Positions 21,231 through 30,551 of a DNA stretch of 64,000 nucleotides are shown in pieces. The stretch covers positions 1 to 64,000 of the forward strand of contig NZ_JAUTAL010000001.1 in the NCBI RefSeq assembly GCF_030818575.1, given 5' to 3'. Under the pieces are notes generated by a model. The model was not told the origin of the DNA. It saw only the letters and a program-made list of their open reading frames with translations, and made no database searches. Position 1 is the first letter of the stretch. Each line of letters starts with the position of its first letter. Source of the DNA: Chryseobacterium camelliae (GTDB lineage: Bacteria > Bacteroidota > Bacteroidia > Flavobacteriales > Weeksellaceae). A program made the translations under genes and the position numbers.

Positions 21231-21393
21231 CGTTATACAGGAGATGCCGGTCATTGATTTAGGATAAGAAATTAATGCGGCTATTGATTACGGTTTATCA
21301 ATATCATCTTCCACATAATATAAGTACTACAAGACATGTACCACACGCAGTATCTTTTATTTTAACATTTCTTAACGGATGGGTTTTATTTCT

Positions 21394-21401
21394 TATTTTT
21401 G
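21394..21401 (+). promoter_or_regulatory. Promoter -7 box for the S9 peptidase gene
   Basis: TATTTTTG matches TAnnTTTG and lies 19 bases before the ATG at 21421. Confidence 0.5.
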
Positions 21402-21420
21402 ATGGATTCAATTTTATGCA

Positions 21421-23562
21421 ATGAAATTATATACGTTTTCTTTATTGATGCTGGCTTTGGGAGGCCCTGCAATGGCTCAGATCCAAAAATTTACGATGGC
21501 AGAAGCCGTAAACGGTTTAAGAACCAACCTTGCCGTGAAAAATATCTCGCAATTTTCATGGTCGGAAGATGGTAAATCATATATTCAGGCTGTTAAAGGA
21601 GGGTATCTGATGACTGACCTGAAAACGAACAAGAAGGATACCCTGATATCCCTCACCCAACTCAATCAGAACCTTGCAGATAAATTAAAAGCTGTTCCGC
21701 CAATCAGTTTCACGGGCAATTCTAAAGGATATTTCAGTTCCGGGGATCAGATGATGTGGGTAGAAAAATCCGGAAGCGAATGGAAAGTAAAGCATACTGT
21801 TGCCATGGATAAAGAAGCCTCCAACCTGAAGGTATTCGGAGACCAGCAGACATTGGCCTTTACGGTGAAGAACAATTTATTTGTTCATAAAAACGGCAAA
21901 ACCATTGCAGTTACCCGTGATACCAATGAAAACATCCTTAATGGTGCAGCCAATGTCCATAGAAATGAATTCGGGATTGATACGGGAATTTTCCCGGCAC
22001 CCAATTCTGAACTTGTAGCTTTTTACAGAATGGATCAGACCATGGTAGCAGATTATCCGATTATCGATTGGTCTGTAACGCCTGCCGTTAACCACAATAT
22101 CAAATACCCCATGGCAGGGCAGACTTCCCATCAGGTGACCCTTGGTGTTTTCAATATCAAAACCCAGTCAACGGTATTTCTGAAAACAGAAGGGGAAAAA
22201 GACCAGTACCTTACAGCAGTAACCTGGAGCCCGGATTCAAAGTATATTTTTGTAGGTGTGCTGAACAGAGGGCAGAATCACCTGAGAATGAACCAGTATG
22301 ATGCGTTGACGGGAAATTTCATCAAGACACTTTTTGAGGAAACCAGTGATAAATATGTGGAACCACAACATCCTCTTACTTTCTTCCCGAATTCCAATAC
22401 AGACTTCATCTGGCAAAGCCAGAGGACCGGATACAATCACCTGTTCCATTACAGCCTGGAAAAAGGCCTGGTTGCCCAAATTACAAAAGGAGACTGGCTG
22501 GTAACTGATATTCTTGGGTTTAATGAAAAGAAAAAGGAAATTTATTTCGCTTCCACTAAAGAAACCCCGTTGGAAAAACATCTGTATAAAATCAACTGGA
22601 CGAACTTCAAGATGCAGCGCCTTGACCAAGCACCGGGGGTTCATACAGGAGTTTTAAGCAGCGACGGCAACCACCTGTACGACACCTACAGCAATGCTAC
22701 AACACCTAGGACTATTAATATCATCAACACCGGCACGCTGAAAACTGACAATATCCTGACCTCAGACAATCCGTTGAAAAATTACCAGCGTCCGGAAATT
22801 AAAAATGTAGAATTAAAAGCTGATGACGGGACGCCTCTGTACGGTAAGATCATCCTTCCGACCAATTTCGATCCGAATAAAAAATATCCGGTGATCGTAT
22901 ATCTGTATAATGGTCCGCACCTACAGCTGGTCACCAATACCTTCCCGGCCTCCGGAAACCTTTGGTATGAATACATGGCACAGAACGGATACATTATTTT
23001 TACAATGGACGGAAGAGGTTCCTCTAACCGCGGACTGAAATTTGAACAGGCTGTTTTCAGGAATCTGGGAACCACTGAAATGAACGACCAGATGAAAGGG
23101 GTAAACTATCTGAAATCTCTTCCTTATGTAGACGGAGAGCGAATGGGAATCCACGGATGGAGTTTCGGTGGATTCATGACTACGAGCTTTATGCTTCGCC
23201 ATCCTGAAGTCTTTAAAGTAGGTGTTGCCGGCGGCCCGGTGATTGACTGGAGCATGTATGAGATCATGTATGGGGAAAGGTATATGGACACGCCTCAGGA
23301 AAACCCGCAGGGATATGCAACAGCCAACCTGCTGGATAAAGTACAGAACCTGAAAGGAAAATTATTGATGATCCATGGTGCGCAGGATGATGTGGTGGTT
23401 TGGCAGCATTCCATAAAGTTCATTAAATCGGCTGTGGATAATGGGGTTCAGTTAGACTATTTTGTTTATCCCGGACATCCGCATAATGTTATCGGTAAAG
23501 ACCGCGTACATCTGATGCAGAAGGTCACAGATTATTTTGATCTGTACCTTAAAAATAAATGA
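21421..23562 (+). CDS. Dipeptidyl-peptidase IV-like S9 peptidase
   Basis: The 713-residue protein has a signal peptide (ending GPAMAQ near residue 20) and is exported. A beta-propeller covers about residues 60-470, with the DPP-IV element FYRMDQTMVADYP near 200. An alpha/beta-hydrolase domain follows with the triad Ser581 (GWSFGGF), Asp656 (HGAQDDVV) and His688 (YPGHPHNV). Such enzymes remove N-terminal dipeptides, usually X-Pro, from peptides in the periplasm. It is transcribed alone from a promoter-like box just upstream and ends in a strong terminator. Confidence 0.92.
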   Translation: MKLYTFSLLMLALGGPAMAQIQKFTMAEAVNGLRTNLAVKNISQFSWSEDGKSYIQAVKGGYLMTDLKTNKKDTLISLTQLNQNLADKLKAVPPISFTGNSKGYFSSGDQMMWVEKSGSEWKVKHTVAMDKEASNLKVFGDQQTLAFTVKNNLFVHKNGKTIAVTRDTNENILNGAANVHRNEFGIDTGIFPAPNSELVAFYRMDQTMVADYPIIDWSVTPAVNHNIKYPMAGQTSHQVTLGVFNIKTQSTVFLKTEGEKDQYLTAVTWSPDSKYIFVGVLNRGQNHLRMNQYDALTGNFIKTLFEETSDKYVEPQHPLTFFPNSNTDFIWQSQRTGYNHLFHYSLEKGLVAQITKGDWLVTDILGFNEKKKEIYFASTKETPLEKHLYKINWTNFKMQRLDQAPGVHTGVLSSDGNHLYDTYSNATTPRTINIINTGTLKTDNILTSDNPLKNYQRPEIKNVELKADDGTPLYGKIILPTNFDPNKKYPVIVYLYNGPHLQLVTNTFPASGNLWYEYMAQNGYIIFTMDGRGSSNRGLKFEQAVFRNLGTTEMNDQMKGVNYLKSLPYVDGERMGIHGWSFGGFMTTSFMLRHPEVFKVGVAGGPVIDWSMYEIMYGERYMDTPQENPQGYATANLLDKVQNLKGKLLMIHGAQDDVVVWQHSIKFIKSAVDNGVQLDYFVYPGHPHNVIGKDRVHLMQKVTDYFDLYLKNK

Positions 23563-23566
23563 CACG

Positions 23567-23593
23567 ATCCGGGCGAGAGGCCCGGATTTTTTT
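23567..23593 (+). terminator. Terminator after the S9 peptidase gene
   Basis: ATCCGGGC pairs with GCCCGGAT and is followed by a run of seven T. Confidence 0.85.
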
Positions 23594-23734
23594 ATGCCAT
23601 TATGGATAGAGAACGTGTTATTTGGTTACTCATTTATTCATAGATGTCGCTGTTGAACTGTTCTTATCAAAGATCAATGGATTTGATCGCGGGGAGTTGT
23701 AATTTTGGCTAATCTAAAATCTAAAATCTAAAAT

Positions 23735-24760
23735 ATGGAATTAGGAATAGGAATGTTCGGGGATCTGGCATTTGACCAGGCTACCGGAAAATACAGAGAT
23801 CCGGGAGTAAAGATCCGTGAAATCCTGGAACAGGTGAAGTTCATGGATGAGGTGGGAATTGATGTTTTTGCTATGGGAGAACACCACCGTCCGGATTATG
23901 CTGTTTCTTCCCCGGAAATAGTTCTGGCAGCTGCGGCCAGCATCACCAAAAATATAAAACTGGCAAGCGGTGTTACCGTGTTAAGTTCATCCGAGCCGGT
24001 AAAAGTATATGAAGATTTCGCAACACTGGATCTGATTTCTGATGGCCGTGCCGAAATTTACGTAGGACGCGGAAGCTTTATTGAGTCTTTTCCTTTGTAT
24101 GGATATTCTTTAAATGATTACGAAGAACTCTTCGAGGAAAAGCTAGGCTTATTACTGAAAATAAACTCTGAGGAAAATATAACATGGTCAGGAAGGCTTC
24201 GTGCCCCGATGAAAAACCAGACCGTTTACCCGAGAGCTAAAAATGGCGGGAAACTGCCGATCTGGAGGGCTGTAGGCGGTACTCCTCAGTCTGTGCAGAG
24301 TGCTGCTGAACTTGGGCTGCCGCTGATTGTAGCCATTATCGGAGGCATGCCTGTACAGTTCAGGGACCTGATTGAGTTTTATAAGCAGGAATACAAAAAG
24401 GCAGGCCATGATGTTAATGAAATGCAGATTGCCGTCCATTCGCATACTTTTGTGAGCAATGACCCTGAGGTAATTGATGGTTATTTCCATAATTACAAGT
24501 CCCAGATGGACAGGATAGGTTCTTCCCGTGGCTGGGCTCCGTATACCAAAATGCAGTATGAAGGCGGAAGAAGCAAAAATGGAGCTCTGTTCATCGGCAC
24601 TGCCAAAGAAGTGGCGGATAAAATCGCCTATATGAAAGAAATCTTCGGGATTACGAGATTTATCGGACACATGGATGTGGGGGATCCGGCGCATGAGATC
24701 ATGATGAAATCCATAGAATTGTTCGGGAAAGAAGTGAAACCGGTCATCGAACACCTTTAA
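23735..24760 (+). CDS. LLM class (luciferase-like) flavin-dependent oxidoreductase
   Basis: The 341-residue cytoplasmic TIM-barrel protein belongs to the bacterial luciferase-like family. It has MELGIGMFGD at the start, FAMGEHHRPDYAVSSPEIVLAA near residue 45 and LASGVTVLSSSEPVKVYEDFATLDLIS-type segments (read in parts) near 75-100. These proteins use FMN or F420; the substrate is unknown. Three ATCTAAA-type units stand immediately before the ATG. The gene is a single unit with its own terminator. Confidence 0.85.
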   Translation: MELGIGMFGDLAFDQATGKYRDPGVKIREILEQVKFMDEVGIDVFAMGEHHRPDYAVSSPEIVLAAAASITKNIKLASGVTVLSSSEPVKVYEDFATLDLISDGRAEIYVGRGSFIESFPLYGYSLNDYEELFEEKLGLLLKINSEENITWSGRLRAPMKNQTVYPRAKNGGKLPIWRAVGGTPQSVQSAAELGLPLIVAIIGGMPVQFRDLIEFYKQEYKKAGHDVNEMQIAVHSHTFVSNDPEVIDGYFHNYKSQMDRIGSSRGWAPYTKMQYEGGRSKNGALFIGTAKEVADKIAYMKEIFGITRFIGHMDVGDPAHEIMMKSIELFGKEVKPVIEHL

Positions 24761-24766
24761 AAATAA

Positions 24767-24795
24767 AACCTCCGCTGACTCAGCGGAGGTTTCTC
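24767..24795 (+). terminator. Terminator after the LLM oxidoreductase gene
   Basis: AAACCTCCGCTG pairs with CAGCGGAGGTTT in a near-perfect 12-pair stem; the T-run is weak (TTTCTCCTT). Confidence 0.75.
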
Positions 24796-24918
24796 CTTAA
24801 TAAATCAATCTGTAGTTTATCATTTGAAGGTTAAGTTTATTAAAAAACAATTAATTTAAATTACAATCAGCTTTGAAGCAGAACTGAAAAAGTTTATATG
24901 GTCTTCTTCAGCTTACCA

Positions 24919-25416
24919 TCATACCGGAACATAGTAAGCAATGGCTACCTGCGGATGAAAGCCGAACATATAGGTCTCAAACGTTTCTCCTGAAAGATTT
25001 CTGCTCAACAGGTATTTGTTGTCAATAATATCAATCAGCAGCAGTTCGGGGGTATAAAATGTGAGCCCGAGCTTATGTTTGGAAGGATCTTCTACGTTTG
25101 AGCTGATCAGGTCCAGCCTGAAATGCTCAATCGGAAAAAATGTGCTGCCGAGAACATCGGGCAGACTTTTGATTTCTCCGTTAAGTTGCGAAACATAGTT
25201 TACCACTGCCGTGCTCAATAGGAACGGAATTTTTTCGGAGTTGGGGTTCTTTGCCAGCAGCTCCCAGTAATTTTTCACCGGGTTTTCCGGATCATCAAAA
25301 ACCTGATGCTGGATTTTATATTCAAAATAAGTATCCTCAAAAATGTACCGGTCCCATGCCAGTGTAGAGTTCCGGTCGATAACAATCCGAAATGCCAGTT
25401 TAATTTTTGCCTTCAT
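24919..25416 (-). CDS. Unrecognised cytoplasmic protein
   Basis: The 165-residue protein has no signal peptide or membrane segment. It begins with MKAKIKLAFRIVIDRN, a strand-like start, and has many aromatic residues, especially near the C-terminus (FGFHPQVAIAYYVPV). I recognise no family. It precedes the terminator-free gap downstream of a cupin gene on the same strand (about 130 bases away). The coding call rests on length, base composition and a plausible ATG. Confidence 0.6.
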   Translation of the reverse strand: MKAKIKLAFRIVIDRNSTLAWDRYIFEDTYFEYKIQHQVFDDPENPVKNYWELLAKNPNSEKIPFLLSTAVVNYVSQLNGEIKSLPDVLGSTFFPIEHFRLDLISSNVEDPSKHKLGLTFYTPELLLIDIIDNKYLLSRNLSGETFETYMFGFHPQVAIAYYVPV

Positions 25417-25548
25417 ACATTTACCACTAAAAGTCAGGGCAGCCTTTTGCGTGATCTGCCCCTGATCTAAACAAACTAATATAAAATATCCGATTACTCA
25501 AGGCATGATCGGATCTGGATTGTCATGCTTTTCTTATTGGAATGATAT

Positions 25549-26190
25549 TCAGATTTCCAGAAGCAGGATCAGTGCATTTTCACTTAGTGCTTCGAACTCC
25601 AGCGTTTCGATACCGGATATCATGATAGCATCCCTGGTTTCCATTAGCCGGTTCTGGAACTCAAATGCTCCGTTGATCACCATTCCGAAAATAGACCTGC
25701 CTTGCTGATACAGCGTATATGTTTCTTCTTTTCGGCCTTCATACAATCCGATAAAATTGGGATAGCCTACATTCTCAGAAATCCGGATGAGGGTGTTTTT
25801 CTCAGTAATATTCAGATTTTCTACCGCAAAAAAGCGGTTGGCCATTTTACTTTCGAGCTCAAGCAATAAAATGTCTGCTTTCTCATCCGGGAAATGGTTT
25901 CTGATGGATAAGTAATGACTTTTATCTGATTGTACACTGAAAACCTGATTTGCAGAAACGGGATTTTCAAAATCATCAATCAGGATTTCGCCGTATAAAA
26001 CAATAACAAGAACCGTTGTATTTTCGGGAGAATGCCAATCGAATGTTCCGCTTTCATCAAAAACAATCTCCGTAGATCTTCTTAGCCCTGAAATATCTTC
26101 CATAACAATTTCTTTCACAACACAGGATTTTTTTTTCTTCCAGACTGAAAGATCGGATTTAAAAATTCTTGATGGGTTCTGAATTAACAT
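25549..26190 (-). CDS. Cupin-type protein, possibly pirin/YhaK-like
   Basis: The 213-residue cytoplasmic protein contains two weak beta-barrel (cupin) halves. HYLSIRNHFPDEKADILLLEL near residues 110-130 is close to the linker seen in pirin-related quercetin-dioxygenase-like (YhaK) proteins. The C-terminal YTLYQQGRSIFGMVINGAFE resembles their second cupin. The usual metal-binding His pairs are not obvious, so enzymatic activity is doubtful. Family assignment is tentative. Confidence 0.55.
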   Translation of the reverse strand: MLIQNPSRIFKSDLSVWKKKKSCVVKEIVMEDISGLRRSTEIVFDESGTFDWHSPENTTVLVIVLYGEILIDDFENPVSANQVFSVQSDKSHYLSIRNHFPDEKADILLLELESKMANRFFAVENLNITEKNTLIRISENVGYPNFIGLYEGRKEETYTLYQQGRSIFGMVINGAFEFQNRLMETRDAIMISGIETLEFEALSENALILLLEI

Positions 26191-26320
26191 TTTTCTGATT
26201 TTAGGCTATTTCCACCTGGCACAGATCAACACATTCTATCTTACTTCACGATTCCGTAAATCTGTGCGCCCTGTGGAAAACGTTTAATAAACTGATATCT
26301 AAACAATTTTTCTCTTTTCT

Positions 26321-27064
26321 TTAAGCCGAAACTTTTATGGTATGGGTCAGGGCAAAACCTCCGCTTACACTTCCTGAGATACTGGACATTTCATTGGAAG
26401 TTCCGTCACCGAACACGTTATCATTCGCATTATAGGTATATCCGTTCATGCCTTTGTAGCCTGTACTTGCAGCTACCTGAACCACTGCACTGTCATTTCC
26501 TTCAGGAAAAGCAATCTGTGTTACCAGCAGCGACTGGCCTGAAGAATTATAGATATGCACATGGATGTGGGTCGCTCTTCCGTTATACCAACCCGGGAAA
26601 ATAGAGGTGAAATTTACTTTTCCGCTGGCATCGGTCGTCTGTCGGCCTCTTAAGAAATGCACCGAGGTGTAATTGGCAGACTGCATTCCGGTTCCTCCGT
26701 ACTCCGAATAGTTTCCATCTTTATCGCAATGCCAGATGTCCACAATAGCGCCCTGCAGATTGGTACAGCCTGTATTTACATTCTGAACGGTGATTGCGAT
26801 CGTAAAAGGAACCCCTGTCCTGTCGCTTACGATATTGGTCTGAACAAGGCTTGAAGGTGATTTTGTAGGAAACGGGCCTTCCGTTTCGGAGTTGGTAACG
26901 GAACATCCCGTTGCCGATGATCCCGATCCGGAATTCGATCCCGAAGTACTGCCGGTCGAACTTTCATCGTCACTTCCGCAGTGTACCAAAAGAGGTGCTG
27001 CAACAGCAGTTACTCCTGCCAAACCGAGGGTTCTCAAAAAGCCTTTTCTGTCTATTGTTTTCAT
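26321..27064 (-). CDS. Intradiol ring-cleavage dioxygenase, exported lipoprotein
   Basis: The 247-residue protein resembles catechol and protocatechuate 3,4-dioxygenases, which open aromatic rings between the two hydroxyls using Fe(III). The expected ligands are all present: Tyr119 (DKDGNYS), Tyr160 and Arg163 (PGWYNGR), His166 and His168. The N-terminus has DRKGFLRTLGLAG and a hydrophobic stretch ending LLVHC29, a lipoprotein-like export signal. After Cys29 comes G-S-D-D-E, a likely surface-export motif, then a Ser/Gly linker at 31-53. Extracytoplasmic family members of this kind are known in Bacteroidota; the substrate is unknown. Confidence 0.88.
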   Translation of the reverse strand: MKTIDRKGFLRTLGLAGVTAVAAPLLVHCGSDDESSTGSTSGSNSGSGSSATGCSVTNSETEGPFPTKSPSSLVQTNIVSDRTGVPFTIAITVQNVNTGCTNLQGAIVDIWHCDKDGNYSEYGGTGMQSANYTSVHFLRGRQTTDASGKVNFTSIFPGWYNGRATHIHVHIYNSSGQSLLVTQIAFPEGNDSAVVQVAASTGYKGMNGYTYNANDNVFGDGTSNEMSSISGSVSGGFALTHTIKVSA

Positions 27065-27437
27065 AAGATATTTTTTAGGGTTAACAATTATCTAAGAAAT
27101 ACCGATCTTCATTTCAACGTTCTTTAATTTCTTACTCCAAATGTATTTTGAAAAAAGAGGCTGATAAAATTTATGAGGTAAACAGCTGAAATGTGTCGGT
27201 AAAGGCTGATTTTTTAAGAAATATTAAGAATACGCGCCTACAAGGTGATTCCGGATCATGATTCCGGATATTAAGAAATGGCTATGGTCTTATTCTCCAA
27301 ACTGTTCTTTTACCGGCTCCGATTTTAGCCCCGATTGCAGAGAAAATCCTTTTTTGAAAGAAAAGATTGCAACGGAAAGCGGGAAACAGCTCCCAAAAAA
27401 ATCACATAATCGGAATAGAAATCGTCAGATCCGGGAT
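27065..27437. other. Intergenic region between the intradiol dioxygenase and lytTR genes
   Basis: No gene is seen in this 373-base stretch. It contains the promoter box of the dioxygenase gene at 27138-27145. The open frame that runs on the plus strand from 27258 into the response-regulator gene is most likely an antisense coincidence. No terminator hairpin of the regulator gene is evident. Confidence 0.5.
27138..27145 (-). promoter_or_regulatory. Promoter -7 box for the intradiol dioxygenase gene
   Basis: On the minus strand TACATTTG matches TAnnTTTG, 73 bases before the ATG at 27064. Confidence 0.45.
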
Positions 27438-28112
27438 TTATTTATTTACTATTTTCATTACGGCCTCTTTGTAGGTTTCCCCGATCGGAATAATGAAGTT
27501 GCCGATATGAATATTGCGGTTAACAATTGTCCTGATGGCATTAACCGGAATAATATAAGACCGGTGGACTCTTACGAAGTCTTTATCAGAAAGCTTTTCG
27601 AGAATGTTTTTCATGGAAGAGCGGGCGGTGATCCTGGAATGATCCGTAAGATGGATCTGGATGTAATCGTCCAGTCCTTCGATAAGAAGAATATCGTCGA
27701 AATTGATCTTGTAAAGCTTATAATCGGCGCGAATCGACAAGTATTTCAAGTCGTCGGATTCATGGCCGGGCTTTACTTTGTCCACCGCAGCCCTGAACCG
27801 CTCAAAAGAAAAAGGTTTTAACAGGTAATCCACCGCATTGATGTTGAAGGCATCAACAGCATATTCCGAATAAGCAGTGGTAAAAATAACTTTGGTATTC
27901 TGGGAAATACTTTTGAATAATTCCATTCCGTTTTTCGAAGGCATTTCGATATCCAAAAAGATGAGGTCCACGGGATACTTGTTAAGGTGCTTCTGGGCCT
28001 CGCTCGGGATGTTGAACGTCTTTTCAAGGGAAAGATTTTCAATTTTTCCGGCATAATTCTCAATAATTTTCAGAGCCAGAATTTCGTCGTCTAAGGCGAT
28101 GGCTTTTATCAT
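27438..28112 (-). CDS. LytTR family response regulator
   Basis: The 224-residue protein has a receiver domain (about residues 3-115) with phospho-acceptor Asp54 in IFLDIEMP, the Thr-Thr-Ala at TTAYSEYA, and Lys in DYLLKPFS. A LytTR DNA-binding domain follows at about 125-224 with FVRVHRSYIIPV. It is the partner of the kinase gene that ends 6 bases upstream. In this family the kinase phosphorylates Asp54 and the regulator then binds promoter DNA. The target genes cannot be told from the sequence. Confidence 0.93.
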   Translation of the reverse strand: MIKAIALDDEILALKIIENYAGKIENLSLEKTFNIPSEAQKHLNKYPVDLIFLDIEMPSKNGMELFKSISQNTKVIFTTAYSEYAVDAFNINAVDYLLKPFSFERFRAAVDKVKPGHESDDLKYLSIRADYKLYKINFDDILLIEGLDDYIQIHLTDHSRITARSSMKNILEKLSDKDFVRVHRSYIIPVNAIRTIVNRNIHIGNFIIPIGETYKEAVMKIVNK

Positions 28113-28118
28113 GACTTT

Positions 28119-29207
28119 TCAGGTTAAATTAATTTTTAAGTCTACCGCATAGGTTTTTCCGTCATCAGTTATGGTAAGATCATAATTTTTCCCATACACC
28201 TGACGCAAATGTTCAAGGGTATTTTTCAGCCCGACTTTAAAGCTGCTTTTACCGGTATTGTTCTCATTGACGATGTTGTTGGAAATCGTAAAGTGCAGAA
28301 CATTTCCCTGAACCGTAATCCGTATTGAAATTTTTGAGTTCTTTTCTGCATCAAAGCCATATTTGAAGGCATTTTCAATAAAATTGACCAGAATAAAGGG
28401 AGCGATCTGCCAGCCTTTCATTTCCCCGGTTTCAGTATAGGAAAAATCCACGCTGCTGTCTGTCCGGATCAGCTGAAGCGCGATATAATCCTTTACATAT
28501 TCGATTTCTTTGTCGAGATCCACAAAATCCTTGCTGCTTTCCTGGACTACATACCGCATAACGTTAGACAGCTTCAGAATTCCTTCCGGAGCATCGTCGG
28601 ACTTTAGTAAAGCCAGGGAATAGATGGAATTTAAAGTGTTGAATAAAAAGTGGGGCTGCAGCTGATATTTTAAATTTAACAATTCGGCTTTGGCTTTGGA
28701 CCGTTCCAGTTTTTTCTGCTCAATGTTCCGAAAAATGAAAAGGGAGGATAAAAAAGAAAATAGAAAGGGAAGAACAGAAGAAAAAATCATCTGGCTATAT
28801 GATCCGTCGTTTCTTTTAGGTCCGAAATCAAATGGAGGCCTTCCGTTCATTGGCGGGGGCTGGAAATTTCCATTTGGTGGCATTCCCGGCGGTTCCATCT
28901 GCATCTGAGAGGAAACTCCCGTAAAAATATTCTCCGAGGTAAGGTAGTACGGTAAGAAGACCATCATTCCAAAACCAATCAGCGTGCAGACGGTAAAAGA
29001 TAGATATTTTTTCCGGCTGTATAATTTCGGGAGGAAAATATTGAGGTTCAAATAGAAGAACACAATTAAAAGCACAAAACGGATAAATTCTCTCTGGAAA
29101 GGGGAAACCCTGAAGACCGACAGCGTCCCGTCAAAATCCGGCGAAGAGACAATGGGAATCGTCAGCAGGAGGGGAATAAGGATGAGGTGCGGCCAAAGCT
29201 TTTTCAT
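28119..29207 (-). CDS. LytS-type sensor histidine kinase
   Basis: The 362-residue inner-membrane protein has about four transmembrane helices: residues 7-20, 40-58, 70-90 and 140-160. The His_kinase domain has QLQPHFLFNTLNSIYSLALL with phospho-accepting His186, and a C-terminal ATPase with NFIENAFKYG. The loop between the third and fourth helices (about residues 100-135) is unusually rich in Met and Pro. No separate sensor domain is present, so that loop or the membrane is the likely sensor. Operon with the LytTR regulator (6-base gap). Confidence 0.92.
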   Translation of the reverse strand: MKKLWPHLILIPLLLTIPIVSSPDFDGTLSVFRVSPFQREFIRFVLLIVFFYLNLNIFLPKLYSRKKYLSFTVCTLIGFGMMVFLPYYLTSENIFTGVSSQMQMEPPGMPPNGNFQPPPMNGRPPFDFGPKRNDGSYSQMIFSSVLPFLFSFLSSLFIFRNIEQKKLERSKAKAELLNLKYQLQPHFLFNTLNSIYSLALLKSDDAPEGILKLSNVMRYVVQESSKDFVDLDKEIEYVKDYIALQLIRTDSSVDFSYTETGEMKGWQIAPFILVNFIENAFKYGFDAEKNSKISIRITVQGNVLHFTISNNIVNENNTGKSSFKVGLKNTLEHLRQVYGKNYDLTITDDGKTYAVDLKINLT

Positions 29208-29276
29208 TAAACTAAAATAGGAAAAGTTTGATAAAATAATAATATTAATGCTATTTTTGAAGGAAACTAATATGTT

Positions 29277-30131
29277 ATGAAAAACATTCTGATCATCTTG
29301 TCACTTATATTTTTCTGTCTCTTTAATGCGCAGCATCTTGAAAAAACAGCCCGGAAAATCAATGAGGAAGGAATAGAATTGTACAGAAGCGAAATGGCAA
29401 GCTGGTACGGCACCGATGTATTTATTGCTAATTACAAAGCCCGAGAAAACATAGGAGGTTACTTTTCCTACATCGATAATAAGGTTCCGAAATGCATTTT
29501 ATTTTCCAAGGAAAACAAGGTTTTGGCGACGATTGCTTTTCCTGCAAACTATAATCCTAAAGATGCAAAGCTTGATATAACGGAGAGAGATTTTACTCCG
29601 GTGGAAAAGGATTATTTTACGATACGGCAAAAAGCCCTGGAAAGAACAAAAACAGATACCATATTCAAACATTACCAAAATACCAGTTTAAATATCGTCC
29701 CGATCATCCGGAACAATGTAAAGAAAGTCTATGTGCTTACAGGCCCTTCGATCAGTAATGTTGTGGTATTTGGGAATGATTATTTACTTACGTTTACGAA
29801 TAAAAACGAAATTAAAACAGTAGAAAAACTTCATAACAGTATGATCGTCCAGAATATCAATGATGAAAAAACAGGGAAGACGGTCAGCGGTGTACATTCT
29901 CATGTCATTGAAAACTGGCAGGCTATCACGCCCACAGACATCTGTACATTAATGCTATATCAGAAATTTACAGGTTGGGAAGGATATACAACGGTTTCCA
30001 AAAAATTGGTAAGCATCTGGAATCCGAACAATAACCTCGTGATTATGAAAACGGAAGATTTTAAAAATATGTCAGAAAATATTCTTAAAAATAAGAAAGA
30101 AAAATCTCAACAGGAAAAGATGGAACCATAG
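29277..30131 (+). CDS. Unrecognised secreted protein
   Basis: The 284-residue protein has a signal peptide (MKNILIILSLIFFCLFNAQ) and no membrane segment afterwards. The body contains TGPSISNVVVFGNDYLLTF and SGVHSHVIENWQAITPTDICTLML, which I cannot link to a named family. It looks like a group of secreted flavobacterial proteins of unknown role. It is divergent from the LytS kinase (69 bases between starts), so it may be regulated by that system; this is only inferred from position. Confidence 0.75.
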   Translation: MKNILIILSLIFFCLFNAQHLEKTARKINEEGIELYRSEMASWYGTDVFIANYKARENIGGYFSYIDNKVPKCILFSKENKVLATIAFPANYNPKDAKLDITERDFTPVEKDYFTIRQKALERTKTDTIFKHYQNTSLNIVPIIRNNVKKVYVLTGPSISNVVVFGNDYLLTFTNKNEIKTVEKLHNSMIVQNINDEKTGKTVSGVHSHVIENWQAITPTDICTLMLYQKFTGWEGYTTVSKKLVSIWNPNNNLVIMKTEDFKNMSENILKNKKEKSQQEKMEP

Positions 30132-30193
30132 ATTCTGGTTTTATTTTCAGGATTGATGATTATCAAAATACAATTTATATCTACTTTTACGGC

Positions 30194-30445
30194 ATGGAAC
30201 AGCAATCGAAAGATCCCCTACACGGAAAAAGACTGGATGCCATTCTCGAAGAACTGGTAGCCTATTACAACGGGTTTGAAAAACTGGGCGAGCAGATCAA
30301 CATCCGGTGTTTTACCGATAATCCGAGCATTAATTCCTCTCTGAAATTCCTGAGAAAAACAGACTGGGCCCGAGCCAAGGTGGAAAGCCTTTATCTTTTT
30401 ATGTTGCGGGAAAAGAAGCGGAGTGAAGCCGGAAAACAAAAGTAA
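30194..30445 (+). CDS. VF530-type DNA-binding protein
   Basis: The 83-residue protein matches the VF530/DUF2132 family over nearly its whole length: KDPLHGKRLDAILEELVAYY, then INIRCFTDNPSI and SSLKFLRKTDWARAKVE. The family takes its name from a Vibrio fischeri protein with a small helical fold that binds DNA; its cellular role is unknown. It may be cotranscribed with the secreted protein gene 62 bases upstream. Confidence 0.88.
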   Translation: MEQQSKDPLHGKRLDAILEELVAYYNGFEKLGEQINIRCFTDNPSINSSLKFLRKTDWARAKVESLYLFMLREKKRSEAGKQK

Positions 30446-30505
30446 AACATTACTGCAGAGACTGTTTTAACCTCGTATTTCTTCGGTCAATGATTTCAAA
30501 AACAG

Positions 30506-30513
30506 TACCTTTG
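30506..30513 (+). promoter_or_regulatory. Promoter -7 box for the SlyD-like gene
   Basis: TACCTTTG matches TAnnTTTG exactly. It implies transcription from about 30519, which supports the ATG at 30552 over the GTG at 30525. Confidence 0.55.
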
Positions 30514-30551
30514 TAAGGTTAATCGTGAAAAGTCACGAAAAAGAAAAAAAT

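Noticed and set aside
27258..27821. Plus-strand open frame across the intergenic region and the lytTR gene
   Set aside because: Most of it is antisense to the conserved response regulator; no promoter or recognisable protein supports it.
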